From Labyrinthula sp. Ha (taxonomy: Eukaryota > Sar > Bigyra > Labyrinthulida > Labyrinthulaceae), in contig JAALGZ010000015.1 of the NCBI GenBank assembly GCA_015227615.1, forward strand, positions 521,001 to 585,000: a stretch of 64,000 nucleotides of DNA, written 5' to 3'. The position numbers and the translations under genes are program-made. Below the pieces are notes generated by a model. It was not told where the DNA came from. It worked only from the letters and a program-made list of their open reading frames with translations, and made no database searches. Positions 48,391 through 57,895 of the stretch are shown piece by piece (position 1 is the first letter of the stretch; each line of letters opens with the position of its first letter).

Positions 48391-48465
48391 ACTATAATTT
48401 GAGAAAAGCATTTACTGTAACGGTGCTAGCATAAGCTCATAATATGAGATGACACGCAAAATTAT
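48391..48465 (+). ncRNA. Possible decayed U6 snRNA fragment
   Basis: Three blocks occur in U6 order. ACTATAATTTGA stands where U6 has ACTAAAATTGGA. TAGCAT matches the U6 TTAGCATGG region. GATGACACGCAAAATT (48448-48463) stands where U6 has GATGACACGCAAATT. The distance from AGCAT to GATGACACGC is 15 nt, against 14 in U6. The essential ACAGAGA box, the 5' stem-loop and the 3' strand of the internal stem-loop are missing. It could therefore be only a pseudogene or a chance match. It is not a functional U6. Confidence 0.3.
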
Positions 48466-51400
48466 AGGGGGGATATATCTCCTTTTATGGCAGGTAAAGA
48501 AGGTTTGGCACTTGGAACAAGGATTTCTAAATGGAACCAAGCCATTACCAATATTTAGAGCATGTCCCATAGTTTTTACATATTTATTTCTTCTTGACTT
48601 AACAGTAAATATCTTTAAGTCTAAAAATTAGTCTTTTTACCAGAACGAAGCTCTTATTTAGTTATCAAAACTACAGTTTTGGTTAAAACTATATATAAAT
48701 TTCCGCGCTTTCTAGCTACTTATAGTAACCCAAAAAGTCTGTAAATCGGATCTCAAAAAGCTATTACAGGAGGGATGTATAGACAACAGTAGCATATATT
48801 ATAATTTCATCACCTATAGTAACCCGTTTAAGGCAAGTGCTCTGTAGTTTATAGTTGATACATTAGACGTAGAAACTCGTGGACAATTCCAAAGATACTA
48901 AAACTACATCCGAGAACTATTCTAACTGCACCCATTTTATGAAATGCATGTGCGCTTGATGTCTGAGTTTGTAATCATCTAAAATCCGATACGTTTACAG
49001 CAAAATGAGACAGGGCTTTTCTACTGTGTTCCGATTTATTGTTTCCAGCACATATTACTTTCACTTCATTTGAAAGCGCATCTAAAGTTATATTTATATG
49101 GTTCACACTAAAAAGGATAGAATTAGTCTCAGTGTGAATACATACAATACCATATTCTGGCCATAAAGCTTAAAGTGCCTCTGATGGCAATCATAACAGG
49201 CGCATAATATATCTTTCTATTGGGCTCTGGCTCCAAAAGTAGGAATTTTTATTTATGAAGCTGTATCCCACAAGCTATTAAAACAAGATTATTGATGTTG
49301 ATGTGGGTAATTAGCTGGAAATAAAAAGAAAGCACTTCTAAGCGTACATGATAATTGAAAATTTAAAATATGTAATTTTTTTAAATTCCAAGTACAAAAA
49401 TAATCTCGTTTTTTATATCAATCAAACCTAAGACATTAAGTGCATTCCAACCATGCATGAGGCTCAGGTCAGGAAAAGACATATAACTTATCAAAGTTTC
49501 TAAATTAAAGGATCTTGTGTATATTGTTTAAATCATATTTTTTGATTTTCATCAAATTTAGAAACAGTGTTCATGAATCAGTTAAATCTTTTAGGTCTTC
49601 AATATATTGGCCTGACAGAATGAACGAATCAGGTAAATTGGGTTCTTCCATCATAGTTCATTCCTGGAATAAAGTAGAAGAAGATCAATGAATATTTTGG
49701 ATTTTTATTTTACTAGTATCCATTTAACATTCTGATGCTTAGTTGGGGGTAAATCTTTGTTACTTTCAGGCATCTTGAACATATTTTTTAGTATTCTAGG
49801 CATTTCGGGAGGAAATCTCTTCCAGAATAACACGATGTATAAAATTAAAAGCATTAACCCAGTTGAAAAATAAAAAAGTGATCAAATTTTGGCTCTTGCT
49901 GCCTTTGTCACAACTGTGGATCTTGTGATGTGCTCACATTTAAGTACGGCCTCGGTAAATATAATAACATTGCATTTTTAGGTAGAAGTACTAGATCTAA
50001 TCTCCACCGCGATTAAATTAACATAAATATACCCCCTTAACTCTTAATACTTGCAGGTTTACGTCTGTTTTACAGATATTATCGTTGCTATTTTTTAATA
50101 GGGTTTTCTGGTTTTAAGTGCGGGTAGTATAAATTAAGCACTGATTTGGATAACGCTGGCTGCCTATATATAGCTCATTCCTAAACCTGCTACCGCGACG
50201 TGTGCATAAGAACTGTCCTCTAAAATTAGAGACTTTCGGTGCCGATAACCACAATGCTGGAAAACTCCAAAATGAAAATGAGAATTCTTTTCCTAGCACA
50301 AAGCTGCTCACAGCTTTCTATTTTGAAGTCTACGTAGCAAATGATTAATGTGGCTAGTGTCCATTGACTATAACCCTAGGTAATATTCCCTGTTCCAAAC
50401 AGTGGGGTCTGGCGCATTACTTCCTTTTGAAAGGTGTAATAGTTAACTCAACAATTTAACATAATTCTCATAGGGTTGTACAGATCATACCATTTGGAAA
50501 GGTATGCGAGCAAACTGGCAAGCTCTTAACAATGCTGAAAACCCATTTTGTGAGCATCCGTTGTAGCTTTTGGCTTTACAATTAGATAATTTAATTCTTC
50601 CGGCCATTTCAGTATTAATGCCACACAATATTAGAATAGTCACTGGGGTATAGTTTATGACACTTATCAGGATCCTGCTCTGAACTGAAGCCATACTAAA
50701 AGTGACTGTATGACCTGAATCATTTTCTAGCTCTTCTTAGCGATAAGGCGCACCAAGTATATTACAATTTTGAAGGTTTGATAATCTAATCAAATTTATT
50801 TCCTTCCTTTAGTTGTGATCAATCAGTCGCTGCTTTCAATTTTATATTCGATGACTTTCCAATGCATGTTTGCCTGTAGGATTTTCTCTTGTTTCTAGTT
50901 GTGCTTCGATGGTAGCATGTCTCAGTCCATTCAGTCCTATTTGACATTGGGGGCCATTTTAAAGTTTAGTAAAATGTATGAAAATCTCACAAGCTAAGTG
51001 GCAAAAGGCTTCCCTATTACCAATCAATAAGTATCTCAACAAACTATAGCTACTAACTCTACAAAATTATTTACTAACCATAACAATTCTAGAGAGTTTC
51101 AGGATGTGAATACCATTTATGAGGAGCAAGTTTTATCCAATGACTTATTGCATACACAGTCTCTAAATCTTAAGAGCTTCCTGAAGTAAGCTGTAGACAT
51201 ATTAGCATTACTTTCAACTAATTGTTTTTGCAGCTTATGGCAAGCCAATGAAACTGGTGAGAACGTAGTATCTCAAGCTACTTTGGAAAGTATCAAGGGC
51301 AAGAAGACAGAACTATAGGTTTAGGTTAGGTGAAGCTATTGAATCCTTCCAGTGAATATTTTCCTTCATGGAGATATGAGAAAATATTTGGCCGACGAAT

Positions 51401-53253
51401 CCAATTCTAAACCTAGAATAAGTAGGGTGCAATATTTATTTAGACAAGAACCGGCGAACAAATTAATTTTTCTAGGATCAATTAGTACATTATTGAAAGA
51501 ACTATTAAGAAAACTCTCAACACAACAACATGAAAACACGTCAAGCTTTAGCAGTGTATCAAAAATTTAGAGTCATATTGAGAGTACTGTCCCTTCACCT
51601 TACACAGCATTTAGATTTTAATGCGTCAGGAACAAAAAGAAAAAATAGCAAAATCCCGAACAAATTTTGAAGATATTCTCAGATGATTCTCTTAATAGTA
51701 CCAGTAGGACAATGATAAGACTTCAAAACATCTTTTTCAGAGAAGGTAGCCTAAGGAATAGTGGTAAGCCTTGCCTATGACTCCCTTAATAGAAAAGTAA
51801 CTTTTGAATCTAGAATTTCTTCCTTACTTTAGTTGTAAAAATACGAAGATGCTTTCAATTCCAAAGAAAAATAAGCTTAGAAAAAAAAAGAGCTATGGAA
51901 GCACTAAGCAGACTACTTAACTCGATATAAGTTTGATATGCGTATTTTCTGTTATTGTACAATCTGAAATCTGTTTAGTTTTTAGGAAGACCTGGCCCCA
52001 TTATTGAGCCACGGTTATTTCTTGGTTCCCATTTGATTCCGCTTTCTCTGAATAAAATTTCTTCACTCCTATGTCACTCTTCCTCAGACTCAACACAAGG
52101 AAATTCTTTGATTTCATCTTATAAATTCTCGTATATTGACAAGGTGATGTTATAATATATGAAGGTAAGAAACTAACTACATAACTATTCTTTTTGGTCT
52201 AGCGGTCGTAAATAACTAAATGCAGTTTTGCTATAGGAAGATTTTCAACGCAAGAACGCATGTAGTAATCAGGATTACGGACCTCAAAACTGAAATTGAT
52301 GAAAAGCCTGTATTGGCAATTTTTCGTCGGTAATGACAAATTCTCGTCTGTAATGGAAACGATCGAGGCCGTTATGGATTTCTTTACAGTGTCCACTTTA
52401 CAGATCATAGCCTTTAGCATAGTTTTGATGAGGGGAAGCCGAAGAGTGTGGTTTTGCCAGGGGAAGGTGACTAAGGGGAAGGTTGCATAACAGAGAAGAA
52501 CTGTACATAAAACCAAAAGAAAGTGGTTGTTACAATTAAAATAGTACTAGACCCATTAGGACGCAAATAGTTTACTGGCAACGAATGGCGGAAATGATAT
52601 CAATACAAATTTAAGGTAAAATCTCCAAGACTAGAAAAGGGTAGAAAGTTTTTTCTATCATTCTTACCCAGAACAAGTCACACAAACTATAGTTCAACAA
52701 GAAAACCTCAAACCCAAAGGCTAAATTGCTAAGAACAATTAAATTCCAACACAACCATGGTTAAGCACGTAAATATCTATTTACGGGTCAGAGCCCCTAA
52801 GGTGGGGGGTTTAAAGTCGAGGCCTAATTTGGAAGGAACGGTGTAGCCGAGGCGAATAAGAAGATCAAGATTGTTAATCCATGTGCTCGAGTCACGTGTA
52901 TTGCATGATGGCAGAGTCTGGGGAGGTTGAGCAATTTGCACCCCCCCCCCCCTTTCCTTTCAAAAGGCTGGGAATTTGCGATAAAACGAAAATGAATATG
53001 CCAAAATAATTGACAACCTAGAACTCATGGTCAAGCTTTATTAATTCAGCTCTGTTGTCTTACCAGATTTTAACTTTGGGAGAAGGTTAGAGACAAATTA
53101 AACCATGATTTCTCCGTAAACTATATATTTTATGATGTAGAGTAAAAGTAGCAGTAATCTCGTATTACATTTCTTCTATAAGATATACCAACTTAGTATA
53201 TCTCATTGATGGACTAGATATTTTAACTACTCCCTATGAAATATAGGCTTTTT
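48466..53253. other. Gene-free interval
   Basis: AT-rich. A GC-richer stretch at about 52300-52500 has frames on both strands but no recognisable family. A run of 14 C lies near 52940. A possible faint LTR-retroelement trace at 51352-51570 is listed among the rejected items. Nothing else is supported. Confidence 0.4.
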
Positions 53254-53475
53254 TTATTCACACTTTTCCAATAAATTATCCAGTTTGTTAATTTGACCCG
53301 AACTATTTTGCCAGTACAATGAATCATTACCATAGATATATATTACTCCTGTTGTTACTGTAAAGTAATCAATTTTTATTATATTTATTCTATGCTTATC
53401 ACTACTGTTAACATATACGAAATTTAACTTCTCGGGAGACATGCCTTCCATTTGAATATTGGCTCGCAAACACAT
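53254..53475 (-). CDS. Uncertain orphan ORF
   Basis: An ATG-started frame of 73 codons with a plausible amino-acid mix (GMSPEKLNFVYVNSSDKHRI, KIDYFTVTTGVIYIYGNDS, KLDNLLEKCE). No family, domain, signal or membrane segment is recognised. Upstream, another frame is open for a short way (KEEFIIGLECVCEPIFKWK), which might mean a broken or spliced gene. It may equally be chance in AT-rich DNA. Confidence 0.2.
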   Translation of the reverse strand: MCLRANIQMEGMSPEKLNFVYVNSSDKHRINIIKIDYFTVTTGVIYIYGNDSLYWQNSSGQINKLDNLLEKCE

Positions 53476-53957
53476 TCTAATCCTATAATAAACTCTTCCT
53501 TGTTATCGAAAACCTATTTGGGGACTTCTTCCATTATCTAATCCTTTACTAGTATAACTTTAAAGAGAAATTCTTACCGGTAGATAACGAAGAAAATTTA
53601 CTTACTTTCTGCTGGTACTAAATCCCAAATATCAAACGGTTAGACAAAAACTTGGCCCGGATTTTCAACAGATGCTAGGCAGAGAATCGGCATGAATTTT
53701 ATGCCAATTTGGAGGAGTGATATGATAGGTGCCGAAGAAATAGAGTATCGGAATACTTTAAGAAAGAATTCAGCTCCTAGTTGCAGCGAAATTTGATAAC
53801 TTGTTGACAAACTAATTCGATTTTCGAACTTAGCAAATAAACAGAAAAATCTCCCGGTGAATTAAATAAACAAAACAAAAGGAAAGCCAGTTATTCGTTT
53901 AGTTTTCAGATTCATTTCAAATTAAATCGAGTTTTTTTGCTGCATATATCAAAAGCT

Positions 53958-55109
53958 ATGACTAAGAAGTTCTACGACCCTCAAATACCAGAAGAAAACC
54001 CGCCTTCGAACATACAAGAAGAGCCACTTCTTGCCCTTCCTTCCAAGCACCCCGAAGAGCTAGATGTTGATGCCAAAGTTTCTTTGAATATGGAAGAGAG
54101 TAAAGTTACAAAAAAACAAAAAAGGAAGCGTCTTGACACGGAGAATACTGAGTCGGATGGTAAAAAAAAGAGGAAATTGGAACAGTGTGGTATTTGCTTG
54201 GACAACATTTCTACCCGCGGGGTATTAAACAGCTGTGATCATCTTTTTTGCTTTTCCTGCATTGTAAGATGGAGTAAACGAAGCTCTACTTGTCCGCACT
54301 GTAAAAGGGCTATTACAAACATAAAGAAAAATGACGAAGTCTTCAAGGTGAAGAAAAAAAATCTACGGGACACTCTGGATAGGGAATACCAGCAGAGGAG
54401 GACAAGAGTTATCAACGCACTTAGAGCTCGTCGAACGACAAACAACTCCAATGGACAAAGCATGAATCATGTAGCTTCGTTCAACTTTACCAATTTAAGC
54501 CGATACCAACTTCCTAACTTTGAAGTATTTGGGCGACAGAATATGTTTAACTTGCCCAATTTGAGAGACGTTCAGCTGAGTTATCACCGTAGTCAGCAGC
54601 TTTCAGCGCAACAACCTAGATTGCAAAGAAACACTCTTCCGGGGAGTTTGGGTCGAAATGTCGACTTAAACCAGTTTAGAAGTCCACCTGTATCACACCT
54701 GAATTTTGATGAACCATTGGATACTCCATATGTGCCAGTGCAGCAGCGTCCAGGTTGGATAAACCCACAAACGAATATACCTCAAAGACCTCTTTTTTTC
54801 AGTGGAAGGTCTCTGGTCAATGGTTTTCCAAACCGTACACCAACTCTTCCTATTGTAAATTCCCTCCCCCAACCTCCAGCACGCGCAGTTTCTGATTTCT
54901 TTGATAGACGAATGATGGAAGGTGCTAGAGTTAGTCTCCCAGATGCACTGTCTGCTCCTAGACCTCCAGCGCAAGAACTTGCTAATTTGAGACAAAGTGT
55001 GTCTACAGCATTAGAAGCTACTAGAAACCTATTAAACTCTGTCGAGGTTTTACAACCAGAACTAGCTTTCGTTTTTAACTCGCTTAATGACATTGCCCCG
55101 TGGAATTGA
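53958..55109 (+). CDS. RING-finger (C3HC4) protein, likely nuclear E3 ubiquitin ligase
   Basis: 383 aa, single exon. Residues about 50-75 hold two basic clusters (KKQKRKR and KKKRK) that look like a bipartite nuclear signal. Residues 77-115 are a full C3HC4 RING: C77, C80 (QCGICLD), C93, H95 (SCDHLF), C98, C101 (CFSCIVRW), C112, C115 (CPHCK). It resembles the RING of Topors/PHRF1-type proteins. A charged helix follows (VKKKNLRDTLDREYQQRR). From about 200 on, the chain is Asn/Gln/Pro/Arg-rich and likely disordered. The frame extends seven codons to a TTG; the first ATG is at 53958. RING domains of this type recruit E2 enzymes; the substrate is unknown. Convergent with the membrane-protein gene (298 bp between stops). 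Confidence 0.85.
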   Translation: MTKKFYDPQIPEENPPSNIQEEPLLALPSKHPEELDVDAKVSLNMEESKVTKKQKRKRLDTENTESDGKKKRKLEQCGICLDNISTRGVLNSCDHLFCFSCIVRWSKRSSTCPHCKRAITNIKKNDEVFKVKKKNLRDTLDREYQQRRTRVINALRARRTTNNSNGQSMNHVASFNFTNLSRYQLPNFEVFGRQNMFNLPNLRDVQLSYHRSQQLSAQQPRLQRNTLPGSLGRNVDLNQFRSPPVSHLNFDEPLDTPYVPVQQRPGWINPQTNIPQRPLFFSGRSLVNGFPNRTPTLPIVNSLPQPPARAVSDFFDRRMMEGARVSLPDALSAPRPPAQELANLRQSVSTALEATRNLLNSVEVLQPELAFVFNSLNDIAPWN

Positions 55110-55407
55110 AATCTGAGGTATGAACATAGATAGGTGTTTTTAGGTGAGATAACATATTATATTACACGATTTTTTTAAATAAGAATACAGGTAGTCCTTT
55201 CTTTCACACTCGGGGTTTATGCTTGTTACCGCATTGGTAAAGATCTTGCATCTATTCAGAACAAAAAGAGACATTTAGAGTAAATTTAATATAACTTTTT
55301 CAATACCTTGTTTGCACTTCGTCTACTATTTAACTCTACTAAAAAAACTAGATAATAAAATAAAGAATATTGAAAACTAATACACGTATAAAAAATTAAT
55401 AGGCGCT

Positions 55408-56559
55408 TTAAAGCTCTACTTTTTGATCCATATCTTCTTGCAACAAAAATGAGTTGTTCTTAGTCACTGCAGCTATTTTTCTTCCATCTGGTCCTGTTTG
55501 CAGCTTTCCTGCAGTGCGTAACTTGTTTACACTTTCCTTTGATTGGTTTGTCCGTCTAGTTGATCTCTTTGGTTTAGATTCAGAAAACAAGTAAACAATA
55601 AGAGTCCCAACACCAGCAAGACTGAACCCAAGGATAACAACTATAACAAAATAGATGTAGATGTTTTCTGCAACGGGGGAAATGCCAATAATAATAATCA
55701 TTACAGAGTTCTGGTAGAGAAGCGCTGTCATCACCGAAACATATGCTTTCATTTTTGTTCTAACAGTTTCATACTTTTCAATATTTGCTTCACTTAAACC
55801 TTGATGACTTAGTACTGTATCAATCACTTTAAACAAATTTCTTCCAGTTCGCTGCACTAAAATACCCTGCAGGAAAAGCGGCCATCCTAAATATCCAACA
55901 AACGCCCTGAATAGCTGAATAGAAGATTTGTAAACATCCAAAAACAAGGGAATTATTATCAGAGTACAACCTAGCAGAAAAGGTCCAAGAAACTTGAAAA
56001 CACCTTTCATATTTTCTGCTTGAAGAAACTTAATATCCAACAGAGAGCTTTCACCTGCTCTTGTAGCCGTAGTTGCAAATGTCGTTAAGGCTGAAAACGT
56101 GCCTTCAATTGGGGCAACAATCGTTATCTGCAATACAGTGCTTAAGCAAAAAGCAGTACAGAATGCTGTACTAAGAGCAAAGGTGAATGAAAATGCTGCA
56201 ATTTTTCCTTCTACGGTATCCACTGGAAACTCCAAGAACATCCCGAAATAGAAGTATACCACGTGCGCGATCTCCATCAACGCAGCTCCAAAAAACACAA
56301 AGAACAACAACTGTCTCTTGAACGCAACGTTTGAATTTACATAACTTTGTCTTCTCATTCTCCTTTTTTCCTTCTTATACTCAGTAAAACTATATAACTT
56401 ATTCTTCATCAAAAAGTATATCGTGATCACTGCCAGAATCGAAAAATAACCAGACAACGAATAACTAACTATGGAAGAGTAAGGTTCAAGCTCCTCTTTC
56501 CATGTAGTTGTACAGTTTTCACCTATTAATTGATCTGGGCAATCTGATGGAAAAGTCAT
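55408..56559 (-). CDS. Seven-helix membrane protein of unknown family
   Basis: 383 aa, single exon from ATG. Hydrophobic segments lie at about 30-52, 82-105, 119-148, 185-207, 217-236, 272-293 and 298-325. The short N-terminus carries two or three Cys (DCPDQLIGENC) and an NCT glycosylation site. The first loop is very basic (KKEKRRMRR) and the 58-residue tail is basic, so the positive-inside rule puts the N-terminus outside and the tail in the cytosol, a receptor-like topology. I see no DRY, NPxxY or other known GPCR motif, nor transporter or channel signatures. It could be a divergent 7TM receptor or a THH1/TOM1-like membrane protein; neither is established. Confidence 0.75.
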   Translation of the reverse strand: MTFPSDCPDQLIGENCTTTWKEELEPYSSIVSYSLSGYFSILAVITIYFLMKNKLYSFTEYKKEKRRMRRQSYVNSNVAFKRQLLFFVFFGAALMEIAHVVYFYFGMFLEFPVDTVEGKIAAFSFTFALSTAFCTAFCLSTVLQITIVAPIEGTFSALTTFATTATRAGESSLLDIKFLQAENMKGVFKFLGPFLLGCTLIIIPLFLDVYKSSIQLFRAFVGYLGWPLFLQGILVQRTGRNLFKVIDTVLSHQGLSEANIEKYETVRTKMKAYVSVMTALLYQNSVMIIIIGISPVAENIYIYFVIVVILGFSLAGVGTLIVYLFSESKPKRSTRRTNQSKESVNKLRTAGKLQTGPDGRKIAAVTKNNSFLLQEDMDQKVEL

Positions 56560-56880
56560 TCTTGCTCTTGCTTTAAACAGGTAGTTCTACAATCTTATGG
56601 CAACCACCGTAAACAGAAGTAAATAAAGACGGTTTCCGGTGACTTGGGTATCCGTTAAAAACCCAAAATACCAACTGTATTTTGGTCTCTTCTTGTGATT
56701 GGTGGAAATATGGAAGTAGAGTAAATGATTGGTTGAATCTAGTTTTCCTGGTCGATAATAGATATATTGATCCTATCGTATATACGGAGAATGAGATATT
56801 CGTAATAGAATCGTATTTGTGTTGTTTCTATATATACCACTTAGGAGTTAAGTACATATCGAAAAGGATAAAGTGCTTGC
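56560..56880. other. 5' flank of the seven-helix gene
   Basis: AT-rich flank between the start codon and the octamer array. A 71-codon plus frame that enters the array has no recognisable content. Confidence 0.4.
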
Positions 56881-56881
56881 A

Positions 56882-57093
56882 GAAACTAAGAAACTAAGAA
56901 ACTAAGAAACTAAGAAACTAAGAAACTAAGAAACTAAGAAACTAAGAAACTAAGAAACTAAGAAACTAAGAAACTAAGAAACTAAGAAACTAAGAAACTA
57001 AGAAACTAAGAAACTAAGAAACTAAGAAACTAAGAAACTAAGAAACTAAGAAACTAAGAAACTAAGAAACTAAGAAACTAAGAAACTAAGAAA
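56882..57093. repeat. Perfect 8-bp tandem repeat, 26 copies of GAAACTAA
   Basis: 26 identical units from 56882 to 57089, plus a 4-bp partial unit. No variant unit is seen. On the minus strand the unit reads TTAGTTTC. It starts 322 bp upstream of the start codon of the seven-helix gene and ends 34 bp before a MITE. Perfect identity points to recent expansion or ongoing slippage. Confidence 0.97.
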
Positions 57094-57344
57094 TATTTTA
57101 TTCAACTCATACTTGGCACTGGTAGTTAGGGGTGTTATTTGATAAAAATTATCAATAATTATTTGATAATCATTTTGATTCTGATTATCAATAAAAGAAT
57201 CTGCATTTTGATTGATTATCAGTAAAATTATTTTCATTTTCATTATCAAATGATAATCAATAATAAATAGGTCCACCTGGCCTTGGAACGAAACGGTCCA
57301 ACAACATATTTTTTATTTATACTACGCACGAAAATACCTATGAA

Positions 57345-57481
57345 TAGGGTTTCTTAACGGTACAAGCGGTAATACCGTTAACCGTTAATACACCAATTTT
57401 GCTTACCGGTAATAACGGTAAGCAGAGTTAACAAAATCCTTACCGTTAACTAACGGTCAACCGTTTTGTTAAGAAACCCTA
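57345..57481. mobile_element. Nested hAT-like MITE, 137 bp, with perfect 8-bp target duplication
   Basis: The ends are TAGGGTTTCTTAAC and GTTAAGAAACCCTA, a 14-bp perfect inverted repeat. The flanks are CCTATGAA at 57337-57344 and 57482-57489, an exact duplication. The interior is built of ACGGTAA and TTACCGT subrepeats and is largely self-complementary. It belongs to a different family from its host element and must have arrived later. Confidence 0.85.
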
Positions 57482-57542
57482 CCTATGAATAGACCATATA
57501 GTCCGGAATAACCAGTAATAGAATGCAGCAGGGTGATATGTT

Positions 57543-57665
57543 GGGTTTCTTAACGAAACATTATGCTGCGGTATAACGGTAAGGCTCCTGCTTTAGTACT
57601 ACCTCATGCCAGATTTGGCAAAAAGGTTTGTTACAGTAAAATAAGGTTCCACAGTTAAGAAACTT
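57543..57665. mobile_element. Degraded second copy of the GGGTTTCTTAAC MITE
   Basis: Begins GGGTTTCTTAACG and ends CAGTTAAGAAAC, and contains ATAACGGTAAGG, like the nested element at 57345. The inner part is diverged, and I find no target duplication. It also lies inside the larger MITE. Confidence 0.5.
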
Positions 57666-57895
57666 TAGTTATATGCTCCGTCCTTAGGAGAATTCCATAC
57701 GGTGGCAACATGAAATATAGCTTTTTTTGACCGCTTAGCCAAAGGCCATGTGACCAAATTTGTTATTGATTATCAATGACAATCAATAACCAATCAAAAT
57801 AATTTGGGAATTATCAGAATCAATCAATAAGAAAAATATTGGGAATTTTTTATTGATAAATTATCAATAAATCAAATAACACCCCTACTGGTAGT

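Larger units (their letters stand above)
57127..57887. mobile_element. hAT-like MITE, 761 bp, with perfect 8-bp target duplication
   Basis: Both ends read TAGGGGTGTTATTTGAT on their own strand, an inverted repeat of at least 17 bp. The flanks are CTGGTAGT at 57119-57126 and 57888-57895, an exact 8-bp duplication. TA at the tip followed by GGG and an 8-bp duplication fit the hAT superfamily. The interior is full of ATTGATTATC-type motifs as in the copies at 6510 and 36153, here in the opposite orientation. No transposase. About 137 bp of its length is a second element inserted at 57345. Confidence 0.85.

Noticed and set aside
51352-51570. Faint Ty1/copia-like reverse transcriptase resemblance (FLHGDM)
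   Set aside because: One short motif only, no LTRs or other parts seen. Too weak to call an element; if real it is an old fossil fragment.
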